Shown here piece by piece: positions 8,635 to 16,294 of a DNA stretch of 64,000 bases (position 1 is its first letter; each line of letters begins with the position of its first letter). Location of the stretch: contig NZ_CP047226.1 in NCBI RefSeq assembly GCF_009867135.1, positions 2,542,001 to 2,606,000 on the forward strand, read 5' to 3'. The position numbers were made by a program, and so were the translations under genes. Below the pieces are notes generated by a model, which saw only the letters and a program-made list of their open reading frames with translations, was not told the DNA's origin and searched no databases. The stretch is from Moraxella osloensis. GTDB lineage: Bacteria > Pseudomonadota > Gammaproteobacteria > Pseudomonadales > Moraxellaceae.

Positions 8635-8871
8635 TTAACTGTCTAGCGGTTTTATCAGCTTAAATCTTGGCACAGCTTCGCCATTGACTTCCACCGTTTC
8701 GGCAAACATCGCAAGCGGTCGCACCCAAACCCCATACGCTTGGTAGAGCGCACGGTAGACGACCAACTCCTCTTCAGTTTCGCTATGTTTGGCGATGTGC
8801 AGCACTTGATACAGATTGCCTTTGTAGTGCTGATAAATACCCAATGTAATCTCAATCACGAGTTTTGACAT
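8635..8871 (-). CDS. DUF1653 family protein
   Basis: A 78-residue protein from the ATG at 8871. A TTG 18 bp upstream is also open but less likely. The whole protein matches the DUF1653 pattern: GIYQHYKGNLYQVLHIAKHSETEE, then VVYRALY, WVRPLAMFAE and PRFKLI. The family is widespread in bacteria, small and probably soluble, with no established function. Its start overlaps the end of the FKBP gene on the same strand, which indicates translational coupling in a short operon. Confidence 0.85.
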   Translation of the reverse strand: MSKLVIEITLGIYQHYKGNLYQVLHIAKHSETEEELVVYRALYQAYGVWVRPLAMFAETVEVNGEAVPRFKLIKPLDS

Positions 8872-9250
8872 CCAATAATTCAATTTCAAAGGTTAAGTCT
8901 GAATTTGGCGGGATTTTCCCGATTTGGCGCTCACCATAAGCCAAGTGACTTGGCACGATGAGTTTGCGCTTACCACCAACTTGCATGGCTATGAGATTGG
9001 CAGGGTCTTCAACTTGGGCTTGATAGCCAATTTTTTGGGCGTATTCGCCACCCAAAACGCCCACGTCCCAACCTTTAATCACCCGCCCTGTGCCAATCAC
9101 GGCTTCAAACGGTTGCCCGCGGTGATGCGATGAGTCAAATACCGTGCCATCTGGCAAATAGCCTGTATAATGGGCAGTAATCAGCGCCCCACGCTCGGCA
9201 GTTTTACCTGTGCCAATAGTTATATCCTGAAATTGCAGTTTACTTGTCAT
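8852..9250 (-). CDS. FKBP-type peptidyl-prolyl isomerase
   Basis: 132 residues forming a single FKBP domain without a signal peptide, so probably cytoplasmic. The enzyme speeds cis-trans isomerisation of proline bonds. Family motifs are clear: ALITAHYTGYLPDGTVFDSS, GQPFEAVIGTGRVIKGWDVGV, LIVPSHLAYGE and IPPNSDLTFEIELL. An insertion near residues 68-87 (YAQKIGYQAQVEDPANLIAM) lies between the VIKGWD and GGKRKL blocks and is longer than in minimal FKBPs. It lies 22 bp after the hydroxyacid dehydrogenase gene and overlaps the DUF1653 gene, so the three are probably cotranscribed. Confidence 0.92.
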   Translation of the reverse strand: MTSKLQFQDITIGTGKTAERGALITAHYTGYLPDGTVFDSSHHRGQPFEAVIGTGRVIKGWDVGVLGGEYAQKIGYQAQVEDPANLIAMQVGGKRKLIVPSHLAYGERQIGKIPPNSDLTFEIELLDVKTRD

Positions 9251-9272
9251 AGTTATTGTCCGTTATTTTTCG

Positions 9273-10226
9273 TTATTTTCCCTTATGGGATAGTTGGGCA
9301 AACTCTTGTACTTGCTGACACAGTATGTCCCATAGGTTAAGCTGGGCATTGACGCTGCCCCACGCATTATGCGGGGTGAAAATCACTCTTGGGTGGTCTT
9401 TAAGTGTGAGTAATGGGTCGTTGTCTTTAATCGGCTCATCTTCAAACACATCTGCCCCATAGCCTAATAATTTACCTTGTGTAACGGCTTCAGCCACCGC
9501 CTGACTATCGACCACGCCGCCGCGCGCGACATTGATAATCAACGGTTTTTTTGTCATTTTGGCAATGCTATCGGCATTCACTAAATGCTGCGTTTGCTCC
9601 GTCAATGGACAATGCAAGGTAATGACATCGGACTGAGCAAGCACATCATCAAACGCGCTATAGTTGCTATTTCTTGGCGGTTTGTTTTGGTGTTCGGCTA
9701 TCAATACCGTCATACCAAAGACTTTGGCAATTTCCCCAACCCGTTTGCCAATCGTGCCATAGCCAATAATGCCCAGCGTTTTGCCTTCAAGGTCAATGAG
9801 TGGCGTATCAAGCAGACAAAAGCGACCATCTTTTTGCCAGTCTCCCTTGACCACTTCATGATGATAGTGGCGAGCCGCTCGCATGGCTGAGAGTATCAGC
9901 ATAAAGGTATGTTCGGGGACGCTTTTGACCGCATAGCCTGCGACGTTTTTAACAGTAATGCCGTGCTTGTCACAAGCGTCTTTATCGACGTTGTTCATGC
10001 CTGTGGCGGTCAGTTGGATGAGTTTAAGTTTTGGGAGCTGCGCGATAATTTCGGCGGTAAGCTCAACTTTATTGGTGATGACAATATCCGCGTCTTGGCA
10101 ACGCTCAATGATGATTTTGGGGTCATTGGGCGTTTGCGCATACACTTGATAGTCGCTAAGTCCATGTGGGGGTGCTAATGCCAAATCAGCGGAAAAGGTG
10201 GCTCGGTCGAGGAAGATGGCTTTCAT
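9273..10226 (-). CDS. D-2-hydroxyacid dehydrogenase (glycerate/hydroxypyruvate type)
   Basis: 317 residues of the NAD-dependent D-isomer 2-hydroxyacid dehydrogenase family. The nucleotide-binding loop is GYGTIG (155-160). The catalytic triad is visible as R235 in NVARGG, E264 in DVFEDEP and H286 in TPHNAWG. The best guess is a glycerate dehydrogenase/hydroxypyruvate reductase (HprA-like) that interconverts hydroxypyruvate and D-glycerate, but substrate cannot be fixed from sequence. It starts 15 bp after the YafQ-type toxin gene ends, so toxin-antitoxin transcripts may read into it. Confidence 0.88.
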   Translation of the reverse strand: MKAIFLDRATFSADLALAPPHGLSDYQVYAQTPNDPKIIIERCQDADIVITNKVELTAEIIAQLPKLKLIQLTATGMNNVDKDACDKHGITVKNVAGYAVKSVPEHTFMLILSAMRAARHYHHEVVKGDWQKDGRFCLLDTPLIDLEGKTLGIIGYGTIGKRVGEIAKVFGMTVLIAEHQNKPPRNSNYSAFDDVLAQSDVITLHCPLTEQTQHLVNADSIAKMTKKPLIINVARGGVVDSQAVAEAVTQGKLLGYGADVFEDEPIKDNDPLLTLKDHPRVIFTPHNAWGSVNAQLNLWDILCQQVQEFAQLSHKGK

Positions 10227-10240
10227 TTTTAAATCCCTTT

Positions 10241-10570
10241 TTATTCAAATAATTCGTTATGTGTTCCTGCACGAGTAAAATAAACTGTTTCAAATTTTGT
10301 GATGGTTTGAATTTTGTAGATTAATAAAAAATCGCCACCCACATGTAACTCTCGAAATCCTGCCCAATTTCCTTTTAGTTCATGGTCTTTCCACTCTGCC
10401 CCTAACGGCTCATTATTGGCAATTAATAACAGCATGACTTCTTTGAGCCTGACCATGTCATAACGCCCTGTTTTCACTAGCCTTTGCCAATCATTCAAAA
10501 AATCTTTGGTAAAATCTGACGCTCTTGGTAAATTCGTGCGTTTTGAATTAATCGGCTTTTTCGAGGGCAT
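10241..10570 (-). CDS. yafQ: YafQ/RelE-type mRNA interferase toxin
   Basis: The ATG at 10570 is chosen because AAGGAA lies seven bases upstream and because it overlaps the antitoxin end by 23 bp, as expected for a coupled pair. This gives 109 residues; a longer upstream reading would start well inside the antitoxin gene. The core reads DHELKGNWAGFRELHVGGDF and ends in FTRAGTHNELF, the typical YafQ signature with the conserved histidines and arginine of ribosome-dependent endoribonucleases. YafQ cuts mRNA in the ribosomal A site when free of its antitoxin DinJ. Confidence 0.9.
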   Translation of the reverse strand: MPSKKPINSKRTNLPRASDFTKDFLNDWQRLVKTGRYDMVRLKEVMLLLIANNEPLGAEWKDHELKGNWAGFRELHVGGDFLLIYKIQTITKFETVYFTRAGTHNELFE

Positions 10571-10820
10571 CCAACAATTCCTTGTTACTGCTAAATCGGG
10601 CTTGCTTGTCTGCAATCATGGCTTCAACGTCTTGCATCGCACGTTGCGTGGTGGCGTTAGGAATTGCGACGTCAAACGGAATAGACTTTGTTTCCGTAAC
10701 TTGACGTAAAAATAGACGAATCGCTTGCGCAGGCTTAATACCCAGTTCGTCAAACACTTCAAAGGCTTGGCGCTTTTCATCGGCATCAAGTCGAAATTGA
10801 TACATAGTTGATTGTGTCAT
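10548..10820 (-). CDS. dinJ: DinJ/RelB-type antitoxin
   Basis: 90 residues. The N-terminal MYQFRLDADEKRQAFEVFDELGIKPAQAIRLFLRQ region is a ribbon-helix-helix DNA-binding domain. The acidic C-terminus would wrap the toxin. An AGAGG ribosome site precedes the ATG. The gene overlaps the start of the YafQ toxin. A perfect inverted repeat immediately upstream is the likely operator for autorepression by the antitoxin-toxin complex. Confidence 0.92.
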   Translation of the reverse strand: MTQSTMYQFRLDADEKRQAFEVFDELGIKPAQAIRLFLRQVTETKSIPFDVAIPNATTQRAMQDVEAMIADKQARFSSNKELLDALEKAD

Positions 10821-10844
10821 AGCTAGCGACCTCTATAAAAAGCA

Positions 10845-10873
10845 AAAATGTAGTGATATTGTCACTACATTTT
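10845..10873. promoter_or_regulatory. Perfect palindrome upstream of dinJ: probable operator
   Basis: Two 12-bp arms, AAAATGTAGTGA and TCACTACATTTT, are separated by five bases and lie about 25 bp upstream of the dinJ start. This is the expected place for a ribbon-helix-helix operator. On the minus strand the same hairpin is followed by a T-rich run and lies just after the tyrS stop codon, so it could also act as a weak terminator for tyrS. Confidence 0.8.
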
Positions 10874-10903
10874 AAAATAAAACTATTGGTTAAGCAATAG
10901 ACT

Positions 10904-12124
10904 TTAGGAAATCGTCACTTTGGCATACGCTTTTTTGCCTGCTTGAATCACCACCGTTTGTCCTGCAGTGAGGGCAAATCCTGCATCCACCACCTGCCCA
11001 TCCACTTTCACCGATTGGTTTTTCAAAAAGTCTTTCGCTTGCGCTGAGTTTTTTACCAAATTGGCTTGGTTTAACACTTGGGTGATAAATAACTGCGCTT
11101 GCCCATCAAGGCTAATCGTCACTTCTGGCAAATCCACTGGCAACTCACCTTCTACCAAGCGATTTCCCGCTGATTTGTGCGCGTTTTCGGCGGCTTCTTT
11201 GTCATGGAAACGCTCAATCAGCTCTAGTGCCAAAATACGTTTGACTTCTTGCGGATTGCGCCCGTTTTCGATGTCTTTTAGCAAGGCTTCGACTTCATCC
11301 ATAGGTTTGAAGCTAAGTAGCTCAAAATAACGCGCAATCAAAGTGTCTGGCATGGACAAGATTTTTTGGTACATGGAGCCTGCGCTGTCATAAATACCGA
11401 TGTAATTGCCAAGCGATTTACTCATTTTTTGTACGCCGTCTAAGCCTTCCAAAATCGGCACGGTGATACACACTTGTGGCACTTGATTATAGCGAGATTG
11501 CAAGGTACGACCCATGAGCAGGTTAAAGGTTTGGTCAGTGCCACCTAGCTCGACATCGGCTTGCATGGCGACTGAGTCATAGCCTTGCACCAGTGGGTAC
11601 AAAAACTCATGAATCGAAATCGGCGTTTGACTGTGATAGCGTTTTGAGAAGTCATCGCGCTCGAGCATACGAGACACGGTTTGCTGGCTTGCCAAACCAA
11701 TCATGTCGCCTGCCGACATTTTGCTAAACCAGTCGGAGTTAAACATTACTTGGGTTTTGGCAGGGTCAAGGATTTTAAATACTTGCGCTTTATAAGTTTG
11801 GGCATTCTCAAGAATTTTTTCTTCAGACAACGGCGGACGAGTGGTATTTTTACCCGTTGGGTCGCCAATGCGAGCAGTATAATCCCCAATCAAAAACAAC
11901 ACTTGGTGTCCCAAATCTTGAAAATGCTTGAGTTTATTGATTAAAACCGTATGACCCAAGTGCAAATCGGGTGCAGTCGGGTCAAACCCTGCTTTGACTC
12001 GCAGTGGGCGGTTTTCTTTAAGTTTTTTAATTAAATCGTCTTGCGAAATAATTTCGTGCGTACCACGTTGGATGAGTTTGAGTTGTTCTTCTGGTGCTAA
12101 AAATTTATGAGTAAAATCGGTCAT
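10904..12124 (-). CDS. tyrS: Tyrosyl-tRNA synthetase
   Basis: 406 residues of a class I aminoacyl-tRNA synthetase that charges tRNA-Tyr. The HIGH motif appears as HLGH (55-58) and the second signature as KMSKS (233-237). A C-terminal S4 RNA-binding domain (about 340-406) contains [17 protein letters not shown]. The length and motif forms fit the TyrZ-like branch common in gammaproteobacteria. The gene is divergent from anmK with about 150 bp between them, which must hold both promoters. Confidence 0.96.
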   Translation of the reverse strand: MTDFTHKFLAPEEQLKLIQRGTHEIISQDDLIKKLKENRPLRVKAGFDPTAPDLHLGHTVLINKLKHFQDLGHQVLFLIGDYTARIGDPTGKNTTRPPLSEEKILENAQTYKAQVFKILDPAKTQVMFNSDWFSKMSAGDMIGLASQQTVSRMLERDDFSKRYHSQTPISIHEFLYPLVQGYDSVAMQADVELGGTDQTFNLLMGRTLQSRYNQVPQVCITVPILEGLDGVQKMSKSLGNYIGIYDSAGSMYQKILSMPDTLIARYFELLSFKPMDEVEALLKDIENGRNPQEVKRILALELIERFHDKEAAENAHKSAGNRLVEGELPVDLPEVTISLDGQAQLFITQVLNQANLVKNSAQAKDFLKNQSVKVDGQVVDAGFALTAGQTVVIQAGKKAYAKVTIS

Positions 12125-12271
12125 GCTTACCTCGAAAAAAGCGCGGGTTAAAACGGCTGAAAAAAAAGTGAAGTTTAGCCATTATAGCAAATTTGCAGAT
12201 AAAATAAGGCAGGCTTTTAGTATGCTATAATCAAGGCACTCTCTACTTTGACAGCACTAATGAGAATAATT

Positions 12272-13579
12272 ATGAGCCAAACGTTGCCGACTGGACTACC
12301 CGCCAACCTGCCTTTTGATGAAGGATTTTTTAGCCATTTTACCGACATCATGGATGATATGATGACCACCAAAGAAAACCCACTTGCCGACTCGCCGTAT
12401 GTGATTGGCATGATGGGTGGCACCAGCCTTGATGGACTCGATGCAGTGCTGTGCCAGTTTTATGAGATTGATGAAGACAATGATGAGCCTGTCGAGATTT
12501 TGGCGACGGTGAGCGAGCCGTTTCCTGATGATTTACGCGCCGTGTTGTTAGCGCTCACCCAACCAAACGGGGTGGCACAACTCATCGCTGATGATAATTT
12601 GGCGTTCGAGAGCGAACTTGATGTATTTGGTTGGGCGAGCGTGTTTTATGCTGAATTTGCCGCAAATTTGGTCAATCAATTGCTCGAGAAAGCGCAGGTC
12701 ACCCCTGATGAAGTAACCGCGATTGGTTGTCATGGGCAAACCGTACGTCATCGCCCGCAGTGGTCATTTAGCTTGCAACTGCTTGACCCAAATGTACTCG
12801 CTGAGCGCACAGGCATTGCGGTGGTGAGCGATTTTCGGCGCCGTGATATGGCAGTGGGTGGGCAAGGCGCGCCACTCGTGCCTGCGTTTCACCAAGCCAT
12901 GTTTGCTACACCGCCTTATCATGCCGATAAAGTTATGCCAAAAGTGATTTTAAATTTAGGCGGTATCGCCAATATCACGGTACTTGATGGCAGCGATGAT
13001 GTGATTGGATTTGATACAGGGGTGGCAAATTTGCTCATTGATGGTTGGTGTCAACGTCATACTGAGCAAAGCTATGATCACAATGGCGACTGGGGAAAAT
13101 CGGGGCAAGTGATTGAGCCGCTATTAAATTTGCTTTTAACCCACCCATTTTTTGCCAAGCCGTTCCCAAAAAGCACTGGGCGAGAGGAGTTTAATTTGGC
13201 TTGGCTTGACGCTATGCTAGAACAATTGGGTCAGCAATTCCCCAATTTGGCGTATTCACCTGCCGATGTGCAAGCGACGTTGGTGGCGCTTACTGCTAAA
13301 TCCGTCAGCGATGCCATTGTGTCCGTCACTCATGCTTCGCAAGGCGAGTTGTTTGTCTGTGGTGGTGGGGCGTTAAATGCCTATTTAATGAGCCGTTTAC
13401 AAGATAATTTAGCCACTTGGAGCATACAAACCACCGACAAAATTGGGTTGTCGCCGTTGTGGGTCGAAGCCGTAGCGTTTGCGTGGCTGGCTCAGCAGAC
13501 GATTTTGAACGTACCGAGTAACTTGCCGAGTGTCACCGGGGCAAATAAAAAAGTGGTATTGGGGCAGGTGTGTTTTTAA
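12272..13579 (+). CDS. anmK: Anhydro-N-acetylmuramic acid kinase
   Basis: AnmK phosphorylates and opens 1,6-anhydro-MurNAc during recycling of cell-wall fragments, giving MurNAc-6-phosphate. The ATG at 12272 is preferred (GAGAAT just upstream); ATG at 12260 and TTG at 12248 are also in frame. The protein is about 435 residues with an N-terminal extension of about 40 residues before the phosphate loop. The loop reads GMMGGTSLDGLD, where most homologues have GLMSGTSxDGxD, so a serine is replaced by glycine. Other signatures are GCHGQTVRHRP, DFRRRDMAVGGQGAPLVPAFH, LNLGGIANITVL and GFDTGVANLLID. The gene is divergent from tyrS. Confidence 0.93.
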   Translation: MSQTLPTGLPANLPFDEGFFSHFTDIMDDMMTTKENPLADSPYVIGMMGGTSLDGLDAVLCQFYEIDEDNDEPVEILATVSEPFPDDLRAVLLALTQPNGVAQLIADDNLAFESELDVFGWASVFYAEFAANLVNQLLEKAQVTPDEVTAIGCHGQTVRHRPQWSFSLQLLDPNVLAERTGIAVVSDFRRRDMAVGGQGAPLVPAFHQAMFATPPYHADKVMPKVILNLGGIANITVLDGSDDVIGFDTGVANLLIDGWCQRHTEQSYDHNGDWGKSGQVIEPLLNLLLTHPFFAKPFPKSTGREEFNLAWLDAMLEQLGQQFPNLAYSPADVQATLVALTAKSVSDAIVSVTHASQGELFVCGGGALNAYLMSRLQDNLATWSIQTTDKIGLSPLWVEAVAFAWLAQQTILNVPSNLPSVTGANKKVVLGQVCF

Positions 13580-13600
13580 TTTCGCAAATAGCGAATTTTT
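13579..13600 (+). terminator. Terminator after anmK
   Basis: TTCGC and GCGAA pair across a five-base loop and are followed by five T residues directly after the anmK stop codon. Confidence 0.7.
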
Positions 13601-13676
13601 ATTGCAAATAGAAAAAATATTTTTTATAATAATTCCATTGGTAAATATAAAGACGAATAACTCACCATTGGTATTT

Positions 13677-13873
13677 AGTTATTGTAATAAATAACTGTGG
13701 AGAATTTTATTCTCTGTCTTCTCTGGGTGTCATGTCGCTACTAGCCTTTAGCTAGTAGTAACTGGACAAGCCAGTTCAGCATCTTGCGGTGAATGCAAGA
13801 TGCTGGTTTTCAGGACTTATCGTTGAATTTACGTCTTACTCCTTGACTCGGTGAAACTGACAATCCTGTCAGT
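13677..13873 (+). ncRNA. Candidate retron msr-msd non-coding RNA region
   Basis: This gene-free stretch just ahead of the retron genes holds a chain of stem-loops: AGTTATT/AATAACT (13677-13696), GAGAAT/ATTCTC (13700-13714), CTACTAGC/GCTAGTAG (13738-13758), AACTGG/CCAGTT (13760-13776), an 11-bp stem CAGCATCTTGC/GCAAGATGCTG (13777-13805) and ACTGACA/TGTCAGT (13856-13873). Retron RNAs sit in this position and contain msr hairpins followed by the msd template hairpin. The 13777-13805 stem is the best msd candidate. I could not identify a convincing a1/a2 pair or the branching guanosine, so the true ends are uncertain. Confidence 0.6.
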
Positions 13874-13890
13874 GGTTTAAGGAGAAAATC

Positions 13891-14022
13891 ATGTTTAAAT
13901 TTATCAATATTCAACGAACGCTCAAGAATCGTAAAAAGATATTTTGGGAAATTTTCAAATGCCTTATCAGCATTGCAAATTTAATCATTAATATCTTGAA
14001 ATTCTTTGATGGAGATTCTTGA
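13891..14022 (+). CDS. 43-residue hydrophobic peptide in the retron operon
   Basis: This short gene has a near-perfect ribosome site (AAGGAGAAAATC-ATG) and ends at TGA 14022, 28 bp before the XRE gene. The peptide starts with a basic stretch (RTLKNRKK, about 9-16), then has a hydrophobic segment at about 18-39 rich in Ile/Leu/Phe that could span the membrane once. It ends in an acidic tail. No homologue is recognised. Its place between the non-coding RNA and the regulator suggests it is the retron's toxic or effector component, but that is inference. Confidence 0.65.
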   Translation: MFKFINIQRTLKNRKKIFWEIFKCLISIANLIINILKFFDGDS

Positions 14023-14050
14023 GCGTAATCCTCAAAAACAAGGGGTCATC

Positions 14051-14359
14051 ATGATACATCAAGCACTTAAAAACATCCGTTTATTCCATAACATTAAACA
14101 ATCAGATTTATCAGTAAGACTAGGGATTTCTAGCTCATATCTTTCCGAAATTGAAAGCGGTAAAAAGTCACCAAGCCTTGAGTTACTTGATAAATATTCT
14201 GAAATATTTGATATTCCAGTCTCTTCTCTATTATTCTTTTCTGAAAATCTTGAAAGTAATGATAAGAGTCTTGCTTCCAAGTTTCAGAAAAAATCATCTA
14301 AATTACTTAATAGACTTTTGGAATGGAGCAATACCATTGAGCAACAAAAAACGTCTTAA
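14051..14359 (+). CDS. XRE-family HTH regulator of the retron cassette
   Basis: 102 residues from the ATG at 14051, which is supported by AGGGG five bases upstream. An in-frame TTG/ATG about 45 bp earlier would overlap the 43-residue peptide gene. Residues 15-48 form a Cro/CI-type helix-turn-helix with the pattern IKQSDLSVRLGISSSYLSEIESGKKSP. The C-terminal third is helical and charged. The gene overlaps the reverse transcriptase start by 23 bp, so the two proteins are likely made together. It may repress the cassette or act as an antitoxin to the upstream peptide. AT-rich codon use contrasts with the flanking core genes. Confidence 0.85.
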   Translation: MIHQALKNIRLFHNIKQSDLSVRLGISSSYLSEIESGKKSPSLELLDKYSEIFDIPVSSLLFFSENLESNDKSLASKFQKKSSKLLNRLLEWSNTIEQQKTS

Positions 14360-15293
14360 AATAAAAAATCACAATCAGTATCCTTTCCATCAAAGCCCTT
14401 TATATAAACTTAAAAGTAAAAAAAGATTAGCTGACATATTTAATGTTGAATTATCTGAGTTAAAAAGTTGGTTCAATACGATTCCGTCAGAATATAACGT
14501 ATTTTTAAATGAAAAAGACAGAGAAATTCAAACTCCATTAAATAATCTTTATATCATACATAATCGTTTAGCTAACTTACTTTCAAGAATTGAAACACCT
14601 AGTTGGTTACATTCATTCAAAAAGAATTTCTCATATTTAACTAACGCTAAAAGTCATATTGATTCAAGGCAAGTGCTAACATTCGACCTAAAATCTTTTT
14701 ATCAAAGTACAACTCAAAACGCTGTAAGAAAGTTTTTTAAAGATACAATGTTGTGTTCGGAAGATGTGTCTTTTTTTCTTTCTAAGATATGTTGTTATAA
14801 CAATCATTTGCCTACGGGTAGTCAAGTAAGTATTTATTTATGCTATTTAGTTAATATCAAAATGTTTGATGAAATGAGAAGGTTGGCGGTATCTCGGAAT
14901 GCTTTACTGACGGTCTATGCAGATGATATAACTGTTTCAGGTGATAAAATTGATTATAGCCTTTTGAATACAATGAGAAAAATTATTGTTAGACATGGCT
15001 ATAAGCTTAGTGAAGATAAGACTTTAAGATTTAAATATAATGAAATACCTGTAATAACAGGTATTGCACTTGTCCAAGGTGAATTGCGTCCAACCAACAA
15101 GTTCATGAGCGAGCTTAGAAGTAAGGTATATTTTTTGAATAGAAACGCTGAAGAATTGGATATAGAATTGCTTAAAAAAGAAAAACAGAGAATTAATGGT
15201 AAAATTAATTATATTGAATCTTTAAATAGACCTATTCCAAGCCAAGCCATAGATATTAATAAAAAACTTGACAAGCTAGTACCTATCAAATAA
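14337..15293 (+). CDS. Retron-type reverse transcriptase
   Basis: The chosen start is TTG at 14337, with GGAG eight bases upstream and overlap with the XRE gene. This yields 318 residues, a normal retron RT size; an upstream ATG would force a long overlap and adds residues unlike the family. Conserved retron elements are all present. The NAxxH motif is N103-A104-x-x-H107. The motif A aspartate is D117 in LTFDLKSFY, and LPTGSQVS (158-165) follows. The catalytic YADD is at 194-197, and the VTG-like box is ITG at 240-242. The enzyme would copy part of the upstream RNA into branched multicopy single-stranded DNA. Retrons act in anti-phage defence with an accessory effector. The retron type cannot be assigned from sequence alone. 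Confidence 0.93.
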   Translation: MSNKKRLKIKNHNQYPFHQSPLYKLKSKKRLADIFNVELSELKSWFNTIPSEYNVFLNEKDREIQTPLNNLYIIHNRLANLLSRIETPSWLHSFKKNFSYLTNAKSHIDSRQVLTFDLKSFYQSTTQNAVRKFFKDTMLCSEDVSFFLSKICCYNNHLPTGSQVSIYLCYLVNIKMFDEMRRLAVSRNALLTVYADDITVSGDKIDYSLLNTMRKIIVRHGYKLSEDKTLRFKYNEIPVITGIALVQGELRPTNKFMSELRSKVYFLNRNAEELDIELLKKEKQRINGKINYIESLNRPIPSQAIDINKKLDKLVPIK

Positions 15294-15329
15294 TTAGTTT
15301 GTAATTTTAAATCTACTTTAAAAAAAATT

Positions 15330-16022
15330 ATGTCGAAAAGTTCAAAAACTCTTGCTAATTTCGCATATGACGACACCCATATCGCCCATTTAACCGAGCG
15401 TTGCCCAAAGCTTGGCGAAGCAATAACCCAAATCGGCAAAATCGAACGCCCTGTCAATACCGATTTATTCAGCGAACTCATGCGAACTATCATCGCCCAG
15501 CAAATTTCGGCAAAAGCAGAAATCACCATTTGGCGACGCATGCAAGATTTATTGGGCGACATCATACCGCAAAGCGTGGCTCAAATTGATGCCAACACCT
15601 TGCAAAGTATCGGCATTTCTCACCGCAAAGTTGGTTATATGCAGTCGATAGCCAATGACATTTTGAGCCAAAATATCAAACTAAACGAATTGTGTTTGCT
15701 CAGTGATGCCGAAGTTAAAGCTCGATTGAGTAGCTTTCGGGGCATTGGCGAATGGACGGCAGAAATGCTGATGATTTTTAGTATGAATCGCTTGAATGTG
15801 CTGAGTTACGGCGATTTGGCGATTCATCGGGGCTTACGCATGCTGTATCGTCATCGTGAGATTACCCCTGCATTATTTGCCAAATATCAACGGCGTTTTC
15901 ATCCGTATAACTCAGTCGCAAGCCTATATCTGTGGCAAATCGCAAGCGGAGTAATCCCAGAATTGACTGACCCAAAACCAAAAAATAAACCGATTAATCC
16001 AAAACAACGCACGACGAAGTAA
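15330..16022 (+). CDS. alkA: DNA-3-methyladenine glycosylase II (AlkA-like)
   Basis: 230 residues of the HhH-GPD base-excision repair superfamily. These enzymes remove alkylated purines from DNA. The helix-hairpin-helix reads FRGIGEWTAEMLMIFSM (about 136-152), followed by the catalytic aspartate D162 in YGDLAIHRG. It lacks the N-terminal TBP-like domain of E. coli AlkA, so it is closer to the short Mag-type glycosylases. It begins 36 bp after the retron RT with only a weak ribosome site. The GC content is higher than in the retron genes, so it is probably a resident gene next to which the retron inserted. Confidence 0.88.
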   Translation: MSKSSKTLANFAYDDTHIAHLTERCPKLGEAITQIGKIERPVNTDLFSELMRTIIAQQISAKAEITIWRRMQDLLGDIIPQSVAQIDANTLQSIGISHRKVGYMQSIANDILSQNIKLNELCLLSDAEVKARLSSFRGIGEWTAEMLMIFSMNRLNVLSYGDLAIHRGLRMLYRHREITPALFAKYQRRFHPYNSVASLYLWQIASGVIPELTDPKPKNKPINPKQRTTK

Positions 16023-16294
16023 ATCGAGCCACATTCATCGAACATAAGCCATCAAGCATAAAGCCCAAGATTTGAACTTGGTTGGCATAGGCATTCGTCG
16101 CAAAAAAAATCCACTGGATAAACTGACCAAAGGCATTGAGTTGTATAATTAAATCAATTGTTTTAAAAATTAAGCTATGTTATAGTTAAAACTATAAATG
16201 GATTGGGGGTGCCCAGTCGGCGTTATAGTCTCGGTGGATTCATCGGGACTTTTCGCTTTTTTGGGATTACGTTTTTCATTGGGTATTTCTATGA
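16023..16294. other. Intergenic region between alkA and the DUF3800 gene
   Basis: No gene is seen. The stretch contains an AT-rich palindromic core TTATAGTTAAAACTATAA near 16179-16196 and no clear terminator. It separates two convergent genes. Confidence 0.4.

Noticed and set aside
14151-14336. Upstream extension of the retron RT from an ATG at 14151
   Set aside because: It overlaps almost the whole XRE gene in another frame and the residues do not resemble RT N-termini; the TTG at 14337 has a better ribosome site.
16179-16199. TAGTTAAAACTATAAAT shared with 56451-56467 as a possible attachment repeat
   Set aside because: The sequence is short and AT-rich and no integrase or gene boundary matches the two positions; probably chance.
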